Source: JAKAAZ01 sp963817855 (GTDB lineage: Bacteria > Acidobacteriota > Terriglobia > Terriglobales > Acidobacteriaceae). From it: 64,000 nt of DNA. The notes under the pieces are model-generated. The model did not search any database. It saw only the letters and a program-made list of their open reading frames with translations, and was not told the DNA's origin. A program made the position numbers and the translations under genes. Positions 1 through 9,374 of this stretch are shown here, piece by piece (positions within the stretch are counted from its first letter, which is position 1; each line of letters starts with the position of its first letter). The stretch lies in the NCBI GenBank assembly GCA_963817855.1, contig CAWFQA010000004.1, positions 62,001 to 126,000 on the forward strand, written 5' to 3'.

Positions 1-1
1 C

Positions 2-2533
2 CCAGGTTCACCCCATGCGCTGCCGTTGCATCTGCTGGATACGGTGAAGTTTCATGGCGAGGTTCACGGTTCTTTTTTCGCGTTGCAGGCGGTGGGGCAC
101 TTGGATTCCGGGCCGTTCGAGATGGTGGTGACGCGGAGCAAGCCGGAGAATCCGGGGGCAATGGGGCCGCCGCCGCAGTTGCTGCGATGGGATCAGTTCC
201 ATGGCGACCTTTCGTATGGGCCGGCGCGGCTGATTCTGCGCAATGCACAACTGGTGCGGGGGGACACGTTGATTCGGGCAGGCCTCGATCTATCTCCAGA
301 TCACACGGCGCCCGACACCTATACCTATGACAAGCACACACAAGTGACGGCGACGATGCAGTCGACCCATGTATCCCTGGCGGATTTGCAGTCGGTGGCC
401 GGCACTTCATATCCGATTTCCGGAAACCTGGAAGCGCACGCGCATCTGGCGGGAACAGCGGACGACCTGGAAGGCTCCGGGCAGTTGCTGGTGACCCACG
501 CGGTCGCATTCGGGCAGCCAATCACCACAGCTGACATGGTGCTTTCCGCGCAAGGTCATTTTTTGCAGGCGACGCATATCCGGCTGGCCGCCGCCGGCGG
601 CGTGGCGATCGGAGATATACAGTACGACGATCAATCGGGCGCGCTGCAGGGAGAGATGACAGGACATGGTTTCGCGCTATCGAAGATCGCGTTGCTTGAA
701 AAGTCACGATTGCATGCGGGTGGCACAGTGGACCTGTTGGCGCATGTGGAAGGCACTCCGGGGAATCCGCTGGCGAGCGGCGAAATGGACATCCAAAACC
801 TGACGCTGAACGGGCAGCCGATGGGGCGGCTACATGCGGCGGCCAATGTGCAACACGGAACGCTTTCGCTGACCTCCCGCGCGGAACTATTCAAAACCCG
901 CATGGATCTGGGGGGAAAAATTCAATTGAGCGGAGACTATCCCGCACAGATGCAGCTGACGTTTGCGGACTTCAATATTGGTCCGGTGTTGCGGGTAGCC
1001 AACTCTTCCAATCTCAACGCGCAGTCTTCCCTGGTTGGGAAGATTACGCTGTCCGGGCCGCTCGGTGAGCCGTCGAAAATCCAGGCAGACGCGGACGTGA
1101 GCACGCTCAACGCGACGGTCGGCGGGGTTCCGATGCATTCGCAAGGCCGGCTGCGGGCATCGTTGCGGAATGGGAAACTGGAACTGCAACAAGTTCATGT
1201 TCAGGGAACGAACGTGGATTTTGTTGCCGGCGGCACAGTCGACCTGTTGCATGGATATGCGCTTCGATTGAATTCCGAGGGAACCATCGACGCCGCGCTG
1301 GCCTCGGTGATGAACAAGGAGGTTCAATCTTCGGGTCAGGTGAAATTTGTGGTGAACGCGCGCGGCACCGCGCAAAAGCCGAATTTGCGGGGGCGCGCTG
1401 AGTTGAGTCACATCAACATGCACATGACGAACGTCACCAATGGCTTGACGGATATGAACGGCACCATGGTGTTCGATCAGGACCGGCTGGTAGTGCAGCA
1501 GTTGAAAGGCTCGTCAGGCGGCGGCGATCTGGAAGTGAAGGGATTTGTCGGCTATCACAATGGAATCTTTCTCGATCTGACGGCGAGCACAAAGCAGGTG
1601 CGCATCCGCTATCCCAAGGGCGTCTCAAGTTCGGTTAACGCAAAATTGCGGGTGCTGGGTAATCTCGACAGCCTGCTGGTGAGCGGCAATGTTGAGCTGA
1701 TGCGTTTCGGAATCGACAGCAATGTTGACCTGACGTCGCTGGCGACCGGGGGCGGCGGAGTAGCGACGCCGATCGATCCAACCTCGCCGATGAACCGCGT
1801 GCATCTCGACATTCACGTCACCTCTGCGCCCGAGCTGGGATTTCAGAATTCCTTCGCCTCGCTGGCGGGCGATGTGAACTTGAGGATTCAGGGCACATTG
1901 GAAAATCCCTCCGCGCTGGGGAGGATCGACATCACGGAGGGTTCGGCATCTTTCGCCGGGACAAAATACAGCTTGCAGCAGGGCGATATTATCTTTGCCA
2001 ATCCGGTGGCCATCACTCCGGAGATCGACCTGCAAGCGTCGGCGAGAGTGCAGAACTACGACATCATCATCAGCCTGCACGGGCCGCCGAACAAGCTGGA
2101 GATTTCTTACCGATCGGAACCTCCGCTGACCCAGGCCGACGTGCTGGCACTTTTGGCCCTGGGACGCACGAATGAGCAGGCTGCGATGTATGGAGAGCAG
2201 CGGCAGGCCAACGCCAATTTGACCACGGAAGTGCTGCTGGGCGGAGCCTTGAATGCGGCCGTGAGCAGTCGGGTGCAAAAGCTGTTCGGCGTGGGCAGCG
2301 TGCGCGTCGATCCAAACTTTGTGGGAACACTGGGCGGCTCCACGGCACGTATCACTGTCGAACAGCAGGTGGGACGAAACTTGACGTTTACCTTTGCCAG
2401 CAACGTGAACAGCACGCAGCAGCAATTGATTCAGGGGCAACTGGATTTGACGCGCAATGTTTCCATCATTGCGGTGCGTGACGAGGCCAATGTGTTCAGC
2501 ATGTACCTGCAGATTCGCGGGCGACACAAGTAA
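2..2533 (+). CDS. tamB: TamB / DUF490 translocation and assembly module protein, 5' truncated
   Basis: The reading frame is open at the left edge, so the start lies outside the window; 843 codons remain. The protein is a long run of short repetitive beta-strands, as in the AsmA/TamB family, which forms a periplasm-spanning groove linking inner and outer membrane for lipid transport and outer-membrane assembly. The C-terminal DUF490 signature is visible around the words TQADVLALLALGR, followed by the final strands that contact the barrel partner. The catalytic idea does not apply; this is a structural/transport protein. A partner omp85 gene (tamA/bamA-like) would be expected upstream. Family call is firm; the N-terminal membrane anchor cannot be seen. 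Confidence 0.88.
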   Translation, partial: PGSPHALPLHLLDTVKFHGEVHGSFFALQAVGHLDSGPFEMVVTRSKPENPGAMGPPPQLLRWDQFHGDLSYGPARLILRNAQLVRGDTLIRAGLDLSPDHTAPDTYTYDKHTQVTATMQSTHVSLADLQSVAGTSYPISGNLEAHAHLAGTADDLEGSGQLLVTHAVAFGQPITTADMVLSAQGHFLQATHIRLAAAGGVAIGDIQYDDQSGALQGEMTGHGFALSKIALLEKSRLHAGGTVDLLAHVEGTPGNPLASGEMDIQNLTLNGQPMGRLHAAANVQHGTLSLTSRAELFKTRMDLGGKIQLSGDYPAQMQLTFADFNIGPVLRVANSSNLNAQSSLVGKITLSGPLGEPSKIQADADVSTLNATVGGVPMHSQGRLRASLRNGKLELQQVHVQGTNVDFVAGGTVDLLHGYALRLNSEGTIDAALASVMNKEVQSSGQVKFVVNARGTAQKPNLRGRAELSHINMHMTNVTNGLTDMNGTMVFDQDRLVVQQLKGSSGGGDLEVKGFVGYHNGIFLDLTASTKQVRIRYPKGVSSSVNAKLRVLGNLDSLLVSGNVELMRFGIDSNVDLTSLATGGGGVATPIDPTSPMNRVHLDIHVTSAPELGFQNSFASLAGDVNLRIQGTLENPSALGRIDITEGSASFAGTKYSLQQGDIIFANPVAITPEIDLQASARVQNYDIIISLHGPPNKLEISYRSEPPLTQADVLALLALGRTNEQAAMYGEQRQANANLTTEVLLGGALNAAVSSRVQKLFGVGSVRVDPNFVGTLGGSTARITVEQQVGRNLTFTFASNVNSTQQQLIQGQLDLTRNVSIIAVRDEANVFSMYLQIRGRHK

Positions 2534-2575
2534 AGATGGACGAGAGGATTCGGAAATGCAGGATTGGGGAGCGAG

Positions 2576-3400
2576 ATGAAGCTGGCTGTGACGATGGTGA
2601 AGGAAGCCGCGGCTCAAGCTCCGCTGGTACTGCGCGGCGACTACACGGATTCCATCCGCAAGGCAGCGCAAATTGGATATGACGCAGTGGAACTGCATGT
2701 CGCCGATCCCGCGGAGGTGAGTGTCGGTGAAGTTCGCGCGGCGTGCGACTCGACCGGCGTGGCAATGTCCTCAATCGGTACGGGTCTGGCGTGGGTGCGC
2801 GACGGGCTCAGCCTGACCAGTCCCGATGCGGACGCGCGAAGCCGTTCGATCACTCGATTGCAGAATTTCATTCGTCTGGGCGCGGACTTTGGCAGCGTTG
2901 TGATTGTTGGTCTCATGAAGGGACTAGTGAAGGAGTCGGCAAATCGGACCGAGTACGAACGGCGACTGACGGAGGCGTTGGAGGCCTCTCTGCCTGTGGC
3001 CCAGGCATCCGGTGTGACGCTCGTGCTGGAGGCGATGAACCGCTATGAAAGTGACGTTCTGAATACAATCGAAGAATGTGTGCGTACCATCGAACAGTTT
3101 GGTTCCGCGCATTTGAAACTGCACATCGACACCTATCACATGAACATCGAAGAGGATCGGATCGGGCCGAATATCATCGCGGCAGGGAAGCATATCGGGC
3201 ACGTTCACATTGCCGATAGCAATCGAGGCTATCCGGGGACCGGCCATTACGATTTCGCGGAAACAATTGCGGCGTTGAAAGCGGCGGGGTACGAGGGAGC
3301 TTTGGCAGTTGAGTGTCTGGCGAAACCGACGTCGGAAGCAGCCGCGCAAGGCGCCTATGACGCGATGCGGGCGGTCCTCCAGGGTAATCCGACCCGATAA
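2576..3400 (+). CDS. Sugar phosphate isomerase/epimerase, D-tagatose/D-psicose 3-epimerase-like TIM barrel
   Basis: A 274-residue AP-endonuclease-2/xylose-isomerase-like TIM barrel. Metal-site signatures of the ketose 3-epimerase group are present: LVLEAMNRYESD (glutamate ligand), HIDTYHMNIEED (aspartate and histidine), and GHVHIADSNRGYPGTGHYDF, followed by the late AVECL strand. Known members interconvert ketohexoses or isomerise hydroxypyruvate; the substrate here cannot be fixed from sequence. The ATG at 2576 is preferred because GGGGAG lies just upstream; an in-frame TTG at 2564 would put no ribosome site at a sensible distance. It begins about 40 bases after tamB and could be cotranscribed with it. 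Confidence 0.8.
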   Translation: MKLAVTMVKEAAAQAPLVLRGDYTDSIRKAAQIGYDAVELHVADPAEVSVGEVRAACDSTGVAMSSIGTGLAWVRDGLSLTSPDADARSRSITRLQNFIRLGADFGSVVIVGLMKGLVKESANRTEYERRLTEALEASLPVAQASGVTLVLEAMNRYESDVLNTIEECVRTIEQFGSAHLKLHIDTYHMNIEEDRIGPNIIAAGKHIGHVHIADSNRGYPGTGHYDFAETIAALKAAGYEGALAVECLAKPTSEAAAQGAYDAMRAVLQGNPTR

Positions 3401-3587
3401 AAACGAAAGCGTGGGCCGGAGCCAGGAATCCGCAACTCTTTTTCGGCGGTTGCGTCTATGTAGGGTGGGCTGGCGGCACCTCGAGTATGTGGCACTGTGA
3501 TCGGCGGCGTAGACTACACGACATCGAGCCGCGAACACAAGCGGATCCGCAATCGAATCGAAGAGGCCGGAAGGAAGAAGGTTATTC

Positions 3588-4397
3588 ATGCGAAGGAATG
3601 CAATTGTATCCAGGCTATTGGTTGCGGTTTGTTGTGCGGGAATGGCAGGCATCGGAACGACTGCTCTGACAGGTCCCTCCACAGCGGTGTTCGCAGCGGA
3701 CAATGGAGCTTCCGACGCGGCGCTAAGGAGCGCGGTGAAGGAGCGGTTGAAGGGCAAGAATTTTAAGGACGTGACCGTCAGGGTGCAGGACGGAACGGTG
3801 ACGCTTTCCGGGCAGGTCAACCTGGTTGCTTATAAAGTGCAGGCCATCAAGAAGGCAAAAAAGACCAAGGGCATCAAAGACGTGCGGGACAATATTGCCG
3901 TGGGCGGCCCAACCATCCCAGACAACGTGCTGCAAAAAGATCTGTTGAAACGGGTCGAGATGGATCGCGTCGGTTATGGTCAGGTGTTCGATGCGATTTC
4001 AGTTGCTGTGCAGAACGGAGTGGTGGTGCTGGGCGGTCATGCGATTGGTCCGGTCACGCAGCAGTCCGCGGTTTCATTGGCGGAATACACGCCGGGCGTG
4101 AAGGAAGTGATCAACAAGATCAGTATCGATCCGGTTTCACAATTTGACGACGACATCCGGGTTGCGACCTATCACGCGATTTATGGATATCCGCCGTTGC
4201 AACGATACGCAATTGTTCCGTGGAAGCCGATCCGTATTTCTGTGCAGAATGGCAGGGTCACTCTATACGGCGTCGTGGATAGCGGGATGGACAAGCAGTT
4301 GGCATATACGCGGGCCATGCAGGTTCCGAACGTTTTCCAAGTGACCGACAACCTCGTCATCGGCAATGTGAAGTCGGAAAAGAGCAACAAGAAGTAG
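3588..4397 (+). CDS. Secreted protein with three BON domains
   Basis: The 269-residue protein starts with a signal peptide (charged MRR, hydrophobic core, cleavage near VFAAD). Three successive BON units follow, each with the pattern of a short helix then VxNGxVxLxG: roughly residues 45-105, 108-170 and 175-260 (DVTVRVQDGTVTLSGQV, ISVAVQNGVVVLGGHA, IRISVQNGRVTLYGVV). BON domains bind phospholipid or peptidoglycan-associated surfaces and occur in OsmY-type periplasmic stress proteins. An AAGGAAGAAG ribosome site precedes the ATG, and an intrinsic terminator follows, so it is probably a single-gene unit. Exact role unknown. Confidence 0.8.
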   Translation: MRRNAIVSRLLVAVCCAGMAGIGTTALTGPSTAVFAADNGASDAALRSAVKERLKGKNFKDVTVRVQDGTVTLSGQVNLVAYKVQAIKKAKKTKGIKDVRDNIAVGGPTIPDNVLQKDLLKRVEMDRVGYGQVFDAISVAVQNGVVVLGGHAIGPVTQQSAVSLAEYTPGVKEVINKISIDPVSQFDDDIRVATYHAIYGYPPLQRYAIVPWKPIRISVQNGRVTLYGVVDSGMDKQLAYTRAMQVPNVFQVTDNLVIGNVKSEKSNKK

Positions 4398-4428
4398 GGC
4401 GGAGCTCGAGCGATTTGAGTAGAAACGT

Positions 4429-4467
4429 CGGCGCAACTTTCCATGCGGAAGGTTGCGCCGTTGTTTT
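4429..4467 (+). terminator. Intrinsic terminator after the BON-domain gene
   Basis: CGGCGCAAC (4429-4437) pairs perfectly with GTTGCGCCG (4452-4460) and is followed by TTGTTTTTG. It lies about 30 bases past the stop codon. Confidence 0.8.
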
Positions 4468-4506
4468 TGCGGGTTGATGGGTTTTATAGGAAAGGCAGAA
4501 TACCGG

Positions 4507-4576
4507 TGCTGTGGACAGAAAAGCAGGTCCCTCGGCTGGTCGCCGCGGCGACCTTCGCTCGGTATGACAATTCTTT
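4507..4576 (+). repeat. Dispersed intergenic repeat, family B, copy 1
   Basis: About 70 bases matching the copy at 45966-46035: both share a GAACAGA/GGACAGA-AAGCA-GGTCCCTCG-like left half, a variable palindromic middle (here GTCGCCGCGGCGAC) and the right half TTCGCTCGGNATGACA followed by a T-run. Lies between two convergent genes. Confidence 0.6.
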
Positions 4577-4603
4577 TTTGCCTGCGGGAATGCTGCGATC
4601 GTT

Positions 4604-6163
4604 TTAATCCGCGTGCATGACGGCGCCTTTTTGCCGGACTGCCTTGCGCAGAAGGAAGACGACAGGCAAGCAGGCGAACGATGCCAGGGCTAGGTAGCGG
4701 AAGTCGTCCACATACGACAGCAGGAGCGCCTGAACGTTCAGCGAGCCATAGATGTGGCCCAACGTGCCGGCGCTCGCCATGGCAGAGCCGATCTTGGGAG
4801 ACAGATCGCCGATTCCCTGGGCGAGTTGCTGTTGGTAGACGCGACTGCTCGGCGTCAGGTTCTGGACCAGGCTGGCCTGGTGCAGTTGCGAGTGCCGCGC
4901 AAGGAGCGTATCAGTGATCGAAATGCCGACGCTGCCGCCGACATTTCGCAGCAAATTATAGAGGCCGGTCGCGTTCCCCATTTCCTGATTGGTCAGGCCG
5001 GCAACGGTTGTCGTCGAAAGTGGCACGAAGACCATTCCTGAACCGAAGCCGCTTAAGATGATTGCCCAAATGAACGACCACGGAGATATGGCAAGGTTGA
5101 CCTCGCCAAACCAGATGCCGCAGATGCCGAAGATCAAAAACCCTCCACCGATCAGCCAGCGATTATCCATTTTGGACGTGAGGATGCCAATGATTGGCAT
5201 GGCAACGATGGCCCCCAACCCTCGCGGGCTGACAGCAATACCGGCATTAAAGGCCGGGTAGAGCATGACCTCCTGATAGAACAGCGGGAGCAGCGTTATC
5301 AGGCCGTAAATACATCCGCCAAACAGCGCGATCAAAATGCAGCCGAGGGTGAAATTTCGGTGGAGAAAGACGCGCAGATTCACCAGTGGCCTTTTCTCGC
5401 TCAACATGCGCCAGATAAACGCGACGAAGGTGACGATGAGGAGCACTGTAGCCCAGCGAATCCAGGGGGCGCCAAACCAATCATCTTCCTGACCCTTGTC
5501 CAGAATGATTTGCAGACAAGCCAGCCAGGTCGCGAGCAACCCCAAGCCGATTCCATCCAGGGGACCGGGCTTGGCGTCGCGGATATAGTCCGGATCGTGG
5601 ACGAAGCGCGAAATCATAATCAGCGCGAGGATCCCGATGGGGATATTGATGTAGAAAGTCCAACGCCAGGAATAGGCGTCGGTCAGGTAGCCGCCGAGGG
5701 TGGGGCCAAGGATGGGAGCCACCACAACTCCGAGACCGTAAACCGCCATGGCCTGGCCGCGTTTTTCCTCCGGAAAACTTTCCAGCATGATCGCCTGGGA
5801 GATGGGCTGCAGTGCGCCGCCGCCCGCGCCTTGCACGGCCCGGGCCAGCAGGATCATGCCCAGACTGGTGGAGGCGCCGCAAGCGAAGGAGCTGACGGTG
5901 AAAATGACGATGCAGGTGAGCAGGAATCGTTTGCGCCCAAAACGTTGCGCGAACCAGCTGCTGACCGGCAGAACAATCGCGTTGGCAACAAGGTAGCTGG
6001 TCAGCACCCAAGTGGCTTCATTGGTACTGGCCGACAAACTTCCGGCGATATACGGCAGCGCCACCGATGCGATCGAGGTGTCGAGCACTTCCATGAACGT
6101 CGGCAGAACCACCGAAAGCGCGATGAGCCACGGATTGATCTGTTGTTCTTTACTGGCGGTCAA
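4604..6163 (-). CDS. DHA2-family drug:proton antiporter (EmrB/QacA type MFS)
   Basis: 519 residues with about 14 predicted membrane spans, the hallmark of the DHA2 branch of the major facilitator superfamily. The N-terminal span carries the PTFMEVLDTSIASVALP signature of EmrB-like exporters, and antiporter motif C appears as VAPILGPTLGGYL followed by WRWTFYINIPIG. Such proteins export hydrophobic drugs or lipophilic compounds in exchange for protons; many work with a periplasmic EmrA/HlyD adaptor, which is not encoded nearby. The start is a TTG at 6163, supported by AAGGAA nine bases upstream and no in-frame ATG nearby. Substrate unknown. Confidence 0.88.
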   Translation of the reverse strand: MTASKEQQINPWLIALSVVLPTFMEVLDTSIASVALPYIAGSLSASTNEATWVLTSYLVANAIVLPVSSWFAQRFGRKRFLLTCIVIFTVSSFACGASTSLGMILLARAVQGAGGGALQPISQAIMLESFPEEKRGQAMAVYGLGVVVAPILGPTLGGYLTDAYSWRWTFYINIPIGILALIMISRFVHDPDYIRDAKPGPLDGIGLGLLATWLACLQIILDKGQEDDWFGAPWIRWATVLLIVTFVAFIWRMLSEKRPLVNLRVFLHRNFTLGCILIALFGGCIYGLITLLPLFYQEVMLYPAFNAGIAVSPRGLGAIVAMPIIGILTSKMDNRWLIGGGFLIFGICGIWFGEVNLAISPWSFIWAIILSGFGSGMVFVPLSTTTVAGLTNQEMGNATGLYNLLRNVGGSVGISITDTLLARHSQLHQASLVQNLTPSSRVYQQQLAQGIGDLSPKIGSAMASAGTLGHIYGSLNVQALLLSYVDDFRYLALASFACLPVVFLLRKAVRQKGAVMHAD

Positions 6164-6617
6164 ATTCGCTATTTCCTTGCTTCTTCATATTGCGTTTTTG
6201 ATCTTCGACAGGGGTGGTGCGATTGGGGCTTACATCGTTCGGATAAAAATTCCGGATGCGTCGGTTCGGTTGTTGCCCGTTGCTGCGATGTTCAGTCTGG
6301 CTCGATTGCCGGCGGCAGAAGTTGCTTTGCGCCGGATCCAAATCTGATCTGGATGGAAGTTAGATGCAGCGTCGATTCAGTTCGTGGCAGGAATTGTAGT
6401 TAGGTTCAAGGAATGTCTTTGCTGCCTGTGGACGGCGTCCATGGCTGAATTGTTCTCGCGGCGGATGGTGAAACATTTGAATCGAATTTAAATTCGGCGA
6501 ATCGGTGTCCGGAGTGGCGCCGTCTCGCTATTACGCCGTCGCTGCCAGGCTCTACACTGGAGGGATGAAGTTTCGGGAGGGTAGGCATACAGCCTGCATG
6601 GAAAAAGGACACCGGGA
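6164..6617. other. 454-bp divergent intergenic region
   Basis: Separates the exporter (minus) from the prenyltransferase (plus). It should hold both promoters. I see no convincing coding frame, hairpin or repeat in it. Confidence 0.5.
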
Positions 6618-7475
6618 ATGAGTAGTCGTCTTGGCACCACGCTGGAAATGATCAAGTGGGAACACTCCGTCTTTGCGCTGCCGTTCGCGCTGACTGGAGC
6701 GATGCTGGCGGCCCGCGGGGTGCCCCGCTGGGGGGTGCTGTTCTGGATCGTCGTCTGCATGATCGCGGCGCGGTCGGCGGCGATGGCGTTTAATCGGTGG
6801 GCGGATGCGGAGATCGATCGCGTAAATCCGCGGACGGCGACACGTGCGATTCCGGCGGGCCTGCTGAGCCGGCAGTTCACCATTGGATTCACGATTATGG
6901 CGAGCGCAGTTTTTCTGGTGGCAGCGAGCCGGCTCAATCGGCTGACGCTGGAATTGGCTCCGTTAGCGCTGGCGGTGATCTTTTTCTATTCGTATGCGAA
7001 GCGGTTCACGCACTGGTCGCACCTTGTGCTGGGACTGGCGCTGGGGATTGCACCCTCCGCGGCGTGGATTGCAGTGCGTGGATCGCTCGATCCCCGGATT
7101 GTGTTCCTGACAGGAGCGGTGTTGTTCTGGGTGGGCGGTTTTGATGTGCTGTACGCATGTCAGGATTACGAGCACGATCTGCAGGCTGGGCTGCACAGTA
7201 TTCCGCAGGCGTTTGGGCTACGGGCTGCATTTTGGATTGCGCGCGCCATGCATGTGGCGATGCTACTTTTATTGGTTGCGTTGATTTTCGTATTCCATCT
7301 GAGTTGGATTTCTGTCGTCGGAGTCTTTGCCGTCGCGGCGATGTTGATCTACGAACACCAGCTGGTTTCGCCAAATGACCTGCGGCGGCTGAACGCAGCA
7401 TTTTTTACCATGAACGGAATTATTTCGTTTATATTTTTCCTGGCGGTTGCGGCGGACCTGCTGTTTCGAAAATAG
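6618..7475 (+). CDS. UbiA-family polyprenyltransferase (quinone biosynthesis)
   Basis: 285 residues, mostly hydrophobic with 8-9 predicted membrane spans. Both aspartate-rich motifs of the UbiA superfamily are present: NRWADAEIDRVNPRT near residue 56 and YACQDYEHDLQAG near residue 178; they bind the Mg-diphosphate of the prenyl donor. The enzyme attaches a polyprenyl chain to an aromatic ring in quinone synthesis. The family also includes the MqnP/UbiA-like enzyme of the futalosine menaquinone route, which would suit a menaquinone-using acidobacterium, but sequence alone does not decide. The ATG follows a GGGA-containing leader. No other quinone genes are adjacent. Confidence 0.82.
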   Translation: MSSRLGTTLEMIKWEHSVFALPFALTGAMLAARGVPRWGVLFWIVVCMIAARSAAMAFNRWADAEIDRVNPRTATRAIPAGLLSRQFTIGFTIMASAVFLVAASRLNRLTLELAPLALAVIFFYSYAKRFTHWSHLVLGLALGIAPSAAWIAVRGSLDPRIVFLTGAVLFWVGGFDVLYACQDYEHDLQAGLHSIPQAFGLRAAFWIARAMHVAMLLLLVALIFVFHLSWISVVGVFAVAAMLIYEHQLVSPNDLRRLNAAFFTMNGIISFIFFLAVAADLLFRK

Positions 7476-7518
7476 TGTGGTGGCGGCCATCCATTAGCTT
7501 GCTCCGAACCGCAGAACT

Positions 7519-7544
7519 CCTTCAGTCGCCGCGGCGACTGAAGG
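7519..7544. repeat. 26-bp perfect palindrome, family B-like
   Basis: CCTTCAGTCGCC and its exact complement meet at a central CG. The core GTCGCCGCGGCGAC and the adjoining GGATGAC resemble the middle and right part of family B repeats (for example 4507-4576). Confidence 0.5.
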
Positions 7545-7602
7545 ATGACGACTTCAGACTTTTTGTTACACCAATTGTCATTTACTTTAGCAGGCGAAAG
7601 CC

Positions 7603-7636
7603 AAACGCCCCCAGGAGCAAATCCTGAGGGCGTTTT
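7603..7636. terminator. Bidirectional terminator between ubiA-like gene and csbD
   Basis: AAACGCCCCCAGGA pairs with TCCTGAGGGCGTTTT around a short loop. It lies between convergent genes; T-richness is better on the plus strand. Confidence 0.6.
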
Positions 7637-7693
7637 CCAATGGCAGTGGATGCATTCCGTGGACCACAGATGTGTCCGACGGCGTGCGGACGA

Positions 7694-7999
7694 TCAGGCC
7701 GTCCGATTTGATGCGTCATTCATGCGATGCTGTTCCTTGATGGCATCGATCTTTTCGTTCACGCGATGTTTTGTGTCTTCCGCGTTGCGGGAAATGTTTT
7801 CGCGTGTATCGTGAGCCTGCCGTTCGCGAGTCTCGTTGGCGGCATCCTTCACGTTGCCCCAGGCCTCCTTGGCATTGCCCTTTACCTGGTCTGCCACGCC
7901 GCGATTCGCGAGACTGTCATCGCCGACGGTTTCGCCGACGCCCTGTTTCACTTTGCCTTTAACCTGATCGACTTTTCCTTCGACTTGATCTTTGTTCAT
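7694..7999 (-). CDS. csbD: CsbD-family stress-response protein
   Basis: A 101-residue, very hydrophilic, Lys/Asp/Asn/Gln-rich protein opening with MNKDQVEGKVDQVKGKVKQG, the typical CsbD repeat, repeated once more as VADQVKGNAKEAWGNVKDA. No signal peptide or membrane span; probably mostly helical and partly disordered. CsbD proteins are induced by general stress in many bacteria, but their molecular function is not known. AGGAGTAGT stands in front of the ATG on the minus strand. It lies just downstream of another small stress-type gene (8134-8286) on the same strand and may be cotranscribed with it. Confidence 0.88.
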   Translation of the reverse strand: MNKDQVEGKVDQVKGKVKQGVGETVGDDSLANRGVADQVKGNAKEAWGNVKDAANETRERQAHDTRENISRNAEDTKHRVNEKIDAIKEQHRMNDASNRTA

Positions 8000-8133
8000 G
8001 GGGGACTACTCCTTTGTGCTGCGGTTACTTCACCCGGCCGGTTCCGCGAACATAGCGGAGCCGGATGGTTGAAGAGGTTGAAATGGAGCGCCTCACATCC
8101 CCGCAAGGCGTTCCAGTGTGTGGGGTGATCGAG

Positions 8134-8286
8134 CTAAACAACAGTGCGTCTTCCGCCGATGATTGCGAAGATTAAAACTACCAGTGCAATCACAAGCAGG
8201 ATATGGATATACGCGCCGAGTACGTGGAAGCCGATGAATCCGAGCAGCCACAAGATCAGAAGGATTACAAAAATGGTCCACAACAT
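8134..8286 (-). CDS. 50-residue membrane protein, Lmo0937 type
   Basis: Reading the minus strand from ATG at 8286 gives a 50-residue protein beginning MLWTIFVILLILWLLGF and ending in IIGGRRTVV. Two short hydrophobic spans flank a small polar turn (HVLGAY). This is the layout of the Lmo0937/DUF5670 family of tiny membrane proteins that often accompany CsbD or other stress genes. AGGAGA lies nine bases before the ATG, so translation looks genuine even though the frame is very short. Function unknown; the neighbouring csbD suggests an envelope-stress role, which is inference. Confidence 0.8.
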   Translation of the reverse strand: MLWTIFVILLILWLLGFIGFHVLGAYIHILLVIALVVLIFAIIGGRRTVV

Positions 8287-8403
8287 TCGCTCTGTCTCCT
8301 ATACGACCGAAGCCTGGTACCTGTGATAAGTTGCGCTTTAGGCGTAAGAAGGTTGCCGCGAGTGGGGAATATTTCGCGCAGCGCAGTGTTGTCAGGAGGT
8401 TAG

Positions 8404-9234
8404 ATGGACGTTGCAATTCAGGGAGAGCTTGGCTCCTTCAGTCATGAGGCGAGTCTGGTATTGCTTCCGGAAGGAGCGATTGTGCCCTGCGCCGCGGCGG
8501 GCGCTGTGTTGGAGGCGCTGGAGAGCGGTCGCGTCGATGCAGCGGTGATTCCTGTGGAGAACAGCCTGGCTGGATCGGTGATGGATTTTTACGATTTATT
8601 TTTTGCGCACGAGTTTGTTGTGGAGCGCGAGTTGGAGATGCGAATCCGCCACAACTTGATGGTGGCGCAAGGTGTCACGCTCGCGACCGTGCGACAAGTG
8701 TTGTCGCATCCGGTGGCGCTGGCGCAGTGCAAAGGATTTTTCACAGCGCATCCGCAGTTGGAGGCGATTGCCTTTTACGATACAGCGGGCGCGGTGCGGC
8801 ACGTTGCCGAGTCGCGGCAAAACCATCTGGCCGCCATCGGCAGCAAGCAGGCAGCGCGGCAATACAGCGCCAACATTCTTGAGGAAGGCATCGAGGATCG
8901 TGAAGAGAGTTACACTCGCTTCTGGTTGCTTCGCCGGCACACATCCGCCTCCACTGAAGCTGCGCCAACCAAGCTATCGGTGGCCTTCGTGCTGGAGAAT
9001 CGGCCGGGTGCGCTGCTGCAAGCGCTGAATACGTTTGCTGGGAGACAACTGAACCTGACCAAAATTGAGTCAAGGCCCATGACTGGCCGCCCCTGGGAGT
9101 ACATGTTTTACGCCGACGTTGCGATTCCGGGAAGTGAAGAGGCCGACGCGGCGCTCTTTGACCTGAGAAAAGTCTGTTCCACGGTAAAAGAATTAGGACG
9201 GTACCGGGCCCTGAATCCTGCATCGAATCGATAG
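8404..9234 (+). CDS. pheA: Prephenate dehydratase with ACT regulatory domain
   Basis: 276 residues. The catalytic part (about 1-180) has the periplasmic-binding-like fold signatures AIQGELGSFSHEA, AVIPVENSLAGSV, SHPVALAQC and the catalytic ESYTRFWLL motif. The ACT domain (about 190-265) carries NRPGALLQAL and KIESRP, the residues that bind phenylalanine and give feedback inhibition. It converts prephenate to phenylpyruvate in phenylalanine synthesis. No chorismate mutase domain is fused, so the mutase must be separate. AGGAGG precedes the ATG by about four bases. It stands alone, with lon downstream behind its own promoter region. Confidence 0.92.
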   Translation: MDVAIQGELGSFSHEASLVLLPEGAIVPCAAAGAVLEALESGRVDAAVIPVENSLAGSVMDFYDLFFAHEFVVERELEMRIRHNLMVAQGVTLATVRQVLSHPVALAQCKGFFTAHPQLEAIAFYDTAGAVRHVAESRQNHLAAIGSKQAARQYSANILEEGIEDREESYTRFWLLRRHTSASTEAAPTKLSVAFVLENRPGALLQALNTFAGRQLNLTKIESRPMTGRPWEYMFYADVAIPGSEEADAALFDLRKVCSTVKELGRYRALNPASNR

Positions 9235-9284
9235 AGGGAGGTTCGAGCTCGGCGCGCTGTGGGAGAACGGGGATGCCTATTTCG

Positions 9285-9314
9285 TTGAATGGGCTGCCCT
9301 GCCGATAATAGAAT
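9285..9314 (+). promoter_or_regulatory. Candidate promoter for lon
   Basis: TTGAAT (9285-9290) and TAGAAT (9309-9314) are 18 bases apart, about 60 bases before the lon start codon. Weak match; no clear heat-shock (sigma-32) promoter seen. Confidence 0.3.
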
Positions 9315-9374
9315 TTGCAACTAAATGCGATTCTGAGCGTCTAAGATTCATAAAGGTTGATAGAGGGGGACTCA

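Noticed and set aside
1625..2698. Long minus-strand frame (357 codons) opposite tamB
   Set aside because: Its translation is Arg/His/Gln-rich without domains and mirrors the codon structure of tamB on the other strand.
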